A stretch of DNA of 5,513 nt from the NCBI GenBank assembly GCA_031261885.1, contig JAISIU010000039.1, forward strand, positions 1 to 5,513. The letters are read 5' to 3'. The DNA comes from Bifidobacteriaceae bacterium. Lineage in GTDB: Bacteria > Actinomycetota > Actinomycetes > Actinomycetales > WQXJ01. Position 1 is the first letter of the stretch. Each line of letters opens with the position of its first letter. Below the pieces are notes generated by a model. The model was not told the DNA's origin and did not search any database. It saw nothing but the letters and a program-made list of their open reading frames with translations. Below, piece by piece: positions 1 through 5,513 of this stretch. The translations under genes were made by a program, and so were the position numbers.

Positions 1-1
1 T

Positions 2-730
2 TATCAGGCACTCGACGTCCTGTGCCATCCTCGCGAAAGAGAGCTGGTGCGCTTTCTGGCCGCCCCGCCCCTCAGCGCCGACGACCTCAAGACCCTCTCA
101 GGCGCCCAATCGCTGACTCCGAAACGGCTCCGGGAGGAACCGGACAAGGCCGTCGCCGCGATCAAGGCAGTTCTCGCAGGGCTCGATCCGAGACGTTTCC
201 CGTGGGTAGTCTCTGAGCGTCCGGCGGAGCCAACCGAAAGATTCGCGGCAATTGTGGCGACGGCGGCGCTCTCCGCGAGCGCGCGAACGCAGACTGCACG
301 CCGCTCGCGAGGCCGGGAATTGGAGACAGCCGTGAAGACCGCGCTGGCCAGTGTGGGGTACCACGAGGTTCCGACCGTGGCGGTCGCGAACTCGACCCAG
401 GGCCCCAGGGTCGGCGAATACTGCGGCGAATGCGACGTGGTAGGGGGCAAGGCCGACGTGCTGGTCCGTCTGCCGGACGGCCGGCTCGCGCCGATCGAGT
501 GCAAGGTCTCGAACTCCGAGGTGAACTCCTACAAGCGGCTCATTCACGACTGTGGTGAGAAGGCGCAAACCTGGACCCGGGTGCTTGGGCCGGCGAACTG
601 CGTTCCGATCGCGGCCTTGGCGGGCTGCTATTCCCTCGGGAACCTGCGCAAGGCCCAAGAGATGGGTGTAACGCTGGTCTGGGCCCACGAGCTCGGCGCC
701 CTTGCCGATTTCATCAACTCGCTGCCTTAA
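2..730 (+). CDS. XamI-family type II restriction endonuclease, C-terminal part (5' end outside window)
   Basis: This is probably a type II restriction enzyme of the XamI family (the prototype cleaves GTCGAC), cutting unmethylated DNA in the cytoplasm. The frame is open to the left edge, giving 242 visible residues that begin YQALDVLCHPRERELVRFLAAPP; the GTG at 47 is internal because the residues before it read as continuing protein. The family's conserved RFLAAPP-x-S-x-DDLKTL stretch lies near 47-100. A PD-(D/E)xK nuclease core is visible: Asp in KADVLVRL (codon 455-457), then Glu and Lys of IECK (497-505), followed by the family-like VSNSEVNSYKRL. The C-terminus contains VWAHELGALADFI and ends at TAA 728-730. 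The full enzyme is roughly 300 residues by memory of the family, so some tens of residues are missing. Two AGA codons (38-40, 191-193), rare in GC-rich actinobacteria, fit a transferred gene. The family call rests on remembered conserved motifs; specificity is inferred. Confidence 0.85.
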   Translation, partial: YQALDVLCHPRERELVRFLAAPPLSADDLKTLSGAQSLTPKRLREEPDKAVAAIKAVLAGLDPRRFPWVVSERPAEPTERFAAIVATAALSASARTQTARRSRGRELETAVKTALASVGYHEVPTVAVANSTQGPRVGEYCGECDVVGGKADVLVRLPDGRLAPIECKVSNSEVNSYKRLIHDCGEKAQTWTRVLGPANCVPIAALAGCYSLGNLRKAQEMGVTLVWAHELGALADFINSLP

Positions 731-767
731 CCGCGGGGACGGCGGCGGTGAACCGCGCACGATGACG

Positions 768-773
768 TACGGT
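768..773 (+). promoter_or_regulatory. Candidate -10 element for the small Cys/His protein gene
   Basis: TACGGT matches the actinobacterial -10 pattern TAnnnT. Its last base is followed by exactly 7 bases before the GTG at 781, the spacing expected if transcription begins at the start codon itself. No ribosome binding site is seen before GTG 781, so a leaderless transcript is plausible. No clear -35 hexamer is visible. The same arrangement occurs at the ABC-F gene. Confidence 0.4.
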
Positions 774-780
774 ACTTTTT

Positions 781-1052
781 GTGCGTCTCCCACCAATCGT
801 TGTGCCCGCCGGGCCGGACGCGGCGCGTCCCGACCCCGCCGAACCGGTCTGTTCCGCCCGTGGCTGCCACGCCGCGCCATCGTGGGCCCTGAAATGGAAC
901 AACCCGAAACTGCACGCCCCCGACTATCGCAAGGTCTGGCTGGCTTGCGACGCCCACGTCGATGACCTCGAGGGGTTCCTGAGCTGGGAGCGCGGGTTCC
1001 TCGTGGAGCGTGAGCCCTTCACGGCCCCCGGCGCGGCTGACCGTCAGACGCA

Positions 1053-1056
<4 letters not shown>
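781..1056 (+). CDS. Small conserved actinobacterial Cys/His protein ('acetone carboxylase'-labelled family)
   Basis: This 91-residue protein resembles a short actinobacterial family whose members carry CxxxxC, WALxWNNPKLH and WLACDxH segments. I recall it being labelled 'acetone carboxylase' in databases, but it is far too short to be that enzyme and has none of its domains. Cys24, Cys29, Cys56 and His59 form a CX4C...CX2H set that could bind zinc; this is inference, and no function is established. The centre holds WALKWNNPKLHAPDYRKVWLACDAH (about residues 35-59), and the C-terminus has a LEGFLSWERGFL helix-like stretch. There is no signal peptide or membrane segment, so it should be cytoplasmic. 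The start is GTG 781 (GTG 802 is the alternative); an in-frame TGA at 763-765 prevents extension. It lies 50 bases after the restriction gene and ends in convergent overlap with the ABC-F gene. Confidence 0.8.
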
Positions 1057-2651
<1,595 letters not shown>

Positions 2652-2658
2652 TCGCACG

Positions 2659-2664
2659 AGTTTA
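2659..2664 (-). promoter_or_regulatory. Candidate -10 element for the ABC-F gene (leaderless)
   Basis: Read on the minus strand, this is TAAACT, a good TAnnnT -10 element. It is followed by 7 bases and then the GTG start at 2651, so the predicted transcription start falls on or beside the start codon. No ribosome binding site precedes the gene, consistent with leaderless translation. A -35 match is not evident. Confidence 0.5.
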
Positions 2665-2698
2665 GAACATCGCTGAGACACGCTCCCCCCACGACCGG

Positions 2699-2740
2699 CG
2701 GGCACGATGCCGCACCAACCCCTGGCGCGGCATCGTCCCG
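2699..2740 (-). terminator. Long hairpin, probable terminator downstream of the surface-protein gene
   Basis: A perfect 10-base inverted repeat, ACGATGCCGC (2704-2713) and GCGGCATCGT (2727-2736), encloses 13 bases. If C2703 is bulged, four more outer pairs form (CGGG with CCCG, 2699-2702 with 2737-2740), and CCA/TGG can pair inside the loop. It begins about 25 bases after the stop at 2765 and lies upstream of the ABC-F promoter, so it could separate the two minus-strand units. No T tract follows on either strand, so it would be a U-less type of terminator as proposed for actinobacteria. A regulatory operator cannot be excluded. Confidence 0.6.
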
Positions 2741-2764
2741 TCCGTGATGCGAGCGGACCGGACG

Positions 2765-2977
2765 TCAGCCGACGCTGGCGGCGTGGGCCAGTTTTGTCCA
2801 GCCGGTCACGCCCGAGGCCGTGCTGACCTTGACCCAGGCGCCCTTGCGCGCCAGGACGCGGACCTTCTTGCCCTTCTTGACCTTGGCGACCTTCCTGGCC
2901 TTGACGCTCGCCTTGGTGCGCAGCTTCAGGGCCGTCTGGCCCTTCCACTTGGCCAGCTTGCCCTTCTTGGCCCACAT
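2765..2977 (-). CDS. SH3-type (SH3_3-like) domain, probable detached C-terminus of the surface protein
   Basis: Seventy lysine-rich residues form one bacterial SH3-like module: LKLRTKASVKARKVAKVKKG (17-36), KVRVLARKGAWVKV (38-51) and the closing GVTGWTKLAHA (56-66). Such domains usually sit in exported proteins and often bind cell-wall material; the many lysines could favour anionic wall polymers (inference). This piece has no signal peptide of its own. It is in the same reading frame as the Ig-like protein upstream, separated only by TAG 3032-3034 and 18 sense codons (APLLTPATPIAVATQAYA) that read like an inter-domain linker. ATG 2977 is the only conventional start after that TAG, and it has only a weak AGG about 8 bases before it. 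I therefore read it as the C-terminal domain of one interrupted gene (2765-4579), expressed if at all by stop-codon readthrough or weak internal initiation. It ends at TGA 2765-2767. Confidence 0.6.
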   Translation of the reverse strand: MWAKKGKLAKWKGQTALKLRTKASVKARKVAKVKKGKKVRVLARKGAWVKVSTASGVTGWTKLAHAASVG

Positions 2978-3031
2978 CGCGTATGCCTGGGTGGCGACCG
3001 CGATCGGCGTGGCGGGCGTCAGGAGCGGCGC

Positions 3032-4579
3032 CTAGGGGGCGCTCGTGAGGATCAGCGAGGCCGGATCGCTCTCGACCGCATCGAGGTAGTTGCTGGCCAC
3101 GGCCCGATACTCGCGCCCGTTCAGCGCGGTGTCATCGGCTTTGACCGTGAGGGTCGGTGTGGCGGTGCCGGAGTACGCGCCCTCGTCCTTCAGGTCCACC
3201 CACACGGCCGTGCCGGCCCGGCGCGTCTGCCAGGCGACGGAGACCCGCGGCAGCACATCGGCGACCGCAGCCGTGAAGGTCGCTTTGCCGCCGGGGCTCG
3301 TGACGGTGTCGAGGGGTTGGCTCGTGAATGCGGGCGGTTCGGGGTAGGTGACGCGGTACGTGACGGCGGACACCTGCGTGTCGTACGGGGTCACGGTGTA
3401 GAGCACGGGGTTGGCCCTCAGGTCGCCGAGGTCGACGGCCACGTGCTCTCCGGGGCTGATCGAGTCACACGGCAGGGTCGCGACGTACGGGGTCACAGAC
3501 GAGAGCTCGGTCGGGTCCGTCTTCGGGCCGAGGAAGATCGCGTGATCCGCCTCGTCCACGGCCTGGTGTTCGGCGTCGGGCAGCGAGAAGGCGAGGATGC
3601 GCCCCGTGGCGTTGGTGTAGCCCGTGGCCTTCGCGCCGTCCGGCAGGACGGGCTTGACGAGGGCGGAGGCCTGGGCCGGATAGTAGATCGGGCATTTGAC
3701 CTGGGCGAAGGCCTCGGCCGCGCCGGCCGGCAGCGCGTTCGGGCTCTTCAGCACGAGCGCCGTCATGCCGACGGCCCCGGTGAACGTCCCGGGCGACAGG
3801 CGGATCTCGGTGCCTGGGAGATAGACGACCTTGGGGCCGGCCTCGGCCGGATTGATCGCCGCGGTGCTCGCGAACACGGAGTCACCGACCGTGATCGTCT
3901 TGCCGCCGCCGGGGCCCTCGAGGGCGATGGAGGTGAGCCACGTGTCCTCGAAGGCGCGGTCGCCGTTCGCGACGATGCCCGAGCCGATCGTCAGGTTGCC
4001 CTCGAGCTCCGTGCCGGCAAAGGCGGCGACGCCGATCGACAGCGGTGCCGTGACCGGGTCGAGCGTCAAATGCTTCAGGGTTCGCTCACCCTCGAAGGCA
4101 CGGTCCCCAATGGCCGTCACGTCGAACTGGGCGTTGCTCTGCAGCCCGTGGACCCGCGTGGCGATACGGGTCGTCGCCTGGGCCGCGCCGCCCGGGCCGA
4201 GCAGTGTGACCTGGCCGTTGGCTACCACGGCGTTGTCGGTCCCGACCGTGTACGGCTTCGTGACCTCGTACTTGTATCCGTCCTTGGAGAACTTGTCTCC
4301 GACGTGGTTGCCGGCGACGTCCGGCGCGGTGCCGTCCTGGGCCGCCGCGGGTGCGGCGGCCGCCGGTTGGGACGCGGCGGGGGCCGGACTGCTCGCGCCG
4401 TCGCCGGGCCCGGACGGGTCGCCGAACGTCGGGACGGCCAGGCCCGCGACGGCGAGGGCCCCGAGGCCGACGCTTCCGACGAAGGTCGCGATCCGGCGGT
4501 GGCCGCGCGCGGGCGGATCCATGATGATGCCGGGCGGTGGCGTTGGCGGGACGGGCGCGTTCGAACTCCTGCGCAACAT
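3032..4579 (-). CDS. Secreted BspA-type leucine-rich repeat protein with Ig-like domain
   Basis: This 515-residue product is predicted to be exported and surface-associated. Residues 1-29 form a long basic, proline-rich N-region; 30-52 (IATFVGSVGLGALAVAGLAVPTF) are the hydrophobic signal segment; 54-90 are a Pro/Ala/Ser/Gly linker. About 150-305 hold BspA/LRR_5-type repeats, recognised by the units VTAIGDRAFEG, IGVAAFAGT, IVANGDRAFED, VGDSVFAST and LSPGTFTGA. About 415-511 form an Ig-like domain (PAFTSQPLDTVTSPGGKATF..., Trp450, Tyr491). There are two cysteines, Cys296 and Cys371. Such proteins often bind host or surface ligands, but no ligand can be named here. The start is ATG 4579, chosen for AAGGAG 10 bases upstream; the internal ATG at 4522 would give a shorter, more typical signal peptide but lacks a ribosome binding site. 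The gene ends at TAG 3032-3034 although the frame continues into an SH3 domain, so it may be a truncated form of a longer wall-binding protein. It is divergent from the propeller gene. Confidence 0.85.
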   Translation of the reverse strand: MLRRSSNAPVPPTPPPGIIMDPPARGHRRIATFVGSVGLGALAVAGLAVPTFGDPSGPGDGASSPAPAASQPAAAAPAAAQDGTAPDVAGNHVGDKFSKDGYKYEVTKPYTVGTDNAVVANGQVTLLGPGGAAQATTRIATRVHGLQSNAQFDVTAIGDRAFEGERTLKHLTLDPVTAPLSIGVAAFAGTELEGNLTIGSGIVANGDRAFEDTWLTSIALEGPGGGKTITVGDSVFASTAAINPAEAGPKVVYLPGTEIRLSPGTFTGAVGMTALVLKSPNALPAGAAEAFAQVKCPIYYPAQASALVKPVLPDGAKATGYTNATGRILAFSLPDAEHQAVDEADHAIFLGPKTDPTELSSVTPYVATLPCDSISPGEHVAVDLGDLRANPVLYTVTPYDTQVSAVTYRVTYPEPPAFTSQPLDTVTSPGGKATFTAAVADVLPRVSVAWQTRRAGTAVWVDLKDEGAYSGTATPTLTVKADDTALNGREYRAVASNYLDAVESDPASLILTSAP

Positions 4580-4589
4580 GCGGGGTCTG

Positions 4590-4595
4590 CTCCTT
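4590..4595 (-). promoter_or_regulatory. Ribosome binding site of the LRR/Ig-like protein gene
   Basis: Read on the minus strand this is AAGGAG, followed by 10 bases and ATG 4579. It decides the start: the frame stays open as far as 4813, but the residues there are Arg/Pro-rich noncoding translation, and the ATG at 4522 has no comparable site. Confidence 0.8.
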
Positions 4596-4708
4596 GATCC
4601 AGCGAAGTCGGGCGGAACATGGCACCGAAAAGAGCGATGGGGAGGGGCCGCGGTCAGCGGCGCGGTGGCGTTGAGGGGAACGCCTCGACTAAGCTCAAAG
4701 CATAACTG

Positions 4709-4725
4709 CTCGGACTGTTTCCGAG
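4709..4725. repeat. Inverted repeat CTCGGA-N5-TCCGAG in the divergent promoter region
   Basis: This is a perfect 6-base inverted repeat with a 5-base spacer (CTGTT), located immediately beside the TATGCT candidate -10 of the minus-strand gene. It could be a dimeric repressor or activator site serving one or both divergent genes, or a small hairpin in a leader. Six bases is short for GC-rich DNA, so chance is possible. Confidence 0.4.
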
Positions 4726-4802
4726 AAACCCCTCGTTCGCCCCGCTTCCTTCTCCCCTCTGCCCTTGAGCCTGGGCCCCATTGTGTTTGTTCGCCCCGGA
4801 AC

Positions 4803-4807
4803 AGGAG
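4803..4807 (+). promoter_or_regulatory. Ribosome binding site of the NHL-propeller protein gene
   Basis: AGGAG is followed by 9 bases and then ATG 4817, an acceptable spacing that supports this start. Confidence 0.75.
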
Positions 4808-4816
4808 CGGCACCGC

Positions 4817-5513
4817 ATGATCGGGTTGACGCTGAACTCACTGTCCTCTCATGGCGGCGCGCGGCCACGCCGCCTCATCGGCGTCGCGTTCGCGGCCGCC
4901 GTGGCCCTCGGTCTGACGCCGGGCGCCATGGCGGTCGGTCCCGATGCCGCGCCGCAGGCGGCACCGCATCGGGCCGCCGCGGTACCTGCCGTGCAGGGCG
5001 CGGCCGAGGTTGCTGCCCCGCAGGCGGGCGACAAGGACCTGATACCGAGCAAGTTCGCGGTGGAGCGCATCGCGACGGGCCTGAACCTGAGCCTCGACGG
5101 CGGCGCCCCGGCCGTCGACTCGGTCGGCAACCTCTACGTCCCGGACCAGGCCGGGCATCGCGTGGACATCTTCGACGCCGCCCGGTTCCGCGCCGCGAAG
5201 CCGGGACAACCGCTGTTCCTGGCCGAGCCCGACCGGACGTTTATGGGCCTGGCCACCGCCCAGTGCACCGTCGGCTTCGAGAGCGGCGGTCGGCGCTGCT
5301 TCATTCCCGGAAGCCTCGCCATCGGCCCCGGCGACGCGCTGTACGTGATGCAGGCGGCGGCCGCCGCCCCGGGCAACAGCGCCGCCCAGTCGATCGCACG
5401 CTACCCGAAGGCTGTCGTCGCGGCCGGGTCAGGCGCCCCGGACGCCGTTTTCGGCGGCCCGCTGGGCAAGTACATGGGCTCGCCATTCGCGGTGGCCCCG
5501 AACGGCGACGTCT
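4817..5513 (+). CDS. Secreted NHL-repeat/beta-propeller protein, N-terminal part (3' end outside window)
   Basis: The frame is open from ATG 4817 to the right edge, giving 232 visible residues. Residues 1-39 form a signal peptide: Arg-rich n-region (RPRR, 16-19), hydrophobic core LIGVAFAAAVALGLTP, and a probable cleavage site after AMA (37-39). An Ala/Pro/Gln-rich spacer follows to about residue 72. From about 80 the protein has NHL-like blades: APAVDSVGNLYVPDQAGHRVDIFD (97-120) matches the usual 'D..GN.YV.D..NHRV..F' blade, SLAIGPGDALYV (166-177) starts a second and SPFAVAPNGDV (end) a third. Cys150 and Cys161 may form a disulfide. The fold predicts an extracellular binding or enzymatic propeller; with only part of the protein visible the ligand or activity cannot be told. 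It is divergent from the LRR/Ig-like gene, and the two may share control (inference). Confidence 0.83.
   Translation, partial: MIGLTLNSLSSHGGARPRRLIGVAFAAAVALGLTPGAMAVGPDAAPQAAPHRAAAVPAVQGAAEVAAPQAGDKDLIPSKFAVERIATGLNLSLDGGAPAVDSVGNLYVPDQAGHRVDIFDAARFRAAKPGQPLFLAEPDRTFMGLATAQCTVGFESGGRRCFIPGSLAIGPGDALYVMQAAAAAPGNSAAQSIARYPKAVVAAGSGAPDAVFGGPLGKYMGSPFAVAPNGDV

Larger units (their letters stand above)
4580..4816. other. Divergent intergenic region between two exported-protein genes
   Basis: These 237 bases contain no convincing gene on either strand. Both ends carry ribosome binding sites, so both genes should have 5' leaders, unlike the two leaderless-type genes to the left. Weak TAnnnT candidates are TATGCT on the minus strand (4699-4704) and TAAGCT on the plus strand (4690-4695); neither has a properly spaced -35. 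The central part, about 4685-4730, is visibly richer in A and T than its flanks, which is where promoters for both directions would be expected. Confidence 0.5.

Noticed and set aside
731..780. Small GC inverted repeats (such as GCGGT-GA-ACCGC at 745-756) and a T5 run as a terminator after the restriction gene
   Set aside because: Several short competing repeats occur in a GCGG-rich stretch; none forms a hairpin correctly placed before the T run, so a terminator cannot be supported.
98..880. A 260-codon open frame on the minus strand opposite the restriction gene
   Set aside because: Arg/Gly/Val-rich translation without domains, overlapping two well-supported plus-strand genes.
2652..2975. 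N-terminal extension of the ABC-F protein to 2975
   Set aside because: The extra 108 residues are Gly/Gln/Arg-rich out-of-frame reading of the SH3 region and cross the hairpin; the family N-terminus begins at GTG 2651.
2744..4597. A 617-codon open frame on the plus strand
   Set aside because: It lies antisense to the LRR/Ig-like and SH3 coding region, and its translation is Arg/Gly/Asp-rich low complexity without recognisable domains, a usual artefact of GC-rich coding DNA.
4580..4813. N-terminal extension of the LRR/Ig-like protein to 4813
   Set aside because: The extension would run through the divergent promoter region and put about 78 residues ahead of the current N-terminus; AAGGAG before ATG 4579 and the signal sequence favour the shorter form.
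4838..5209. Minus-strand open frames opposite the propeller gene
   Set aside because: The plus-strand frame has a ribosome binding site, signal peptide and NHL-like blades; the opposite frames have none of these.

Overview
The window is very GC-rich, with third codon positions dominated by G and C, frequent GTG starts and Ala/Arg/Pro-rich proteins. This fits an actinobacterium; the genus cannot be told from these bases. The ABC-F protein is closest, as far as I can recall the family, to the actinobacterial Rv1473-like group, which supports the assignment. No tRNA, rRNA, CRISPR array, insertion sequence or integrase is visible.

Layout. (1) 2-730, plus strand: the C-terminal part of a XamI-type restriction endonuclease, cut off by the left edge; its partner methyltransferase would be expected further left. 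(2) 781-1056, plus strand: a 91-residue Cys/His protein of a small actinobacterial family often mislabelled 'acetone carboxylase'. (3) 1053-2651, minus strand: a complete 532-residue ABC-F ATPase, convergent with gene 2; the two stop codons share one CTAG palindrome. (4) 2652-2764: a gap with a strong hairpin (probable terminator) and a probable leaderless promoter for the ABC-F gene. (5) 2765-4579, minus strand: a secreted cell-surface protein with signal sequence, Pro/Ala linker, BspA-type leucine-rich repeats and an Ig-like domain, ended by a TAG at 3032-3034. An SH3-type domain follows in the same reading frame, so 2765-4579 looks like one multidomain gene split by an amber codon. (6) 4580-4816: a divergent intergenic region with ribosome binding sites at both ends and a small inverted repeat. 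(7) 4817 to the right edge, plus strand: the N-terminal 232 residues of a secreted NHL-type beta-propeller protein.

Functionally there are three blocks: DNA restriction on the left, a ribosome-associated ATPase with a small putative metal-binding neighbour in the middle, and a divergent pair of exported proteins on the right. The most noteworthy points are the in-frame amber codon between the Ig-like and SH3 modules, the matched leaderless-type promoters of genes 2 and 3, and the CTAG-shared stop codons. I do not see convincing evidence for a wholly new system.
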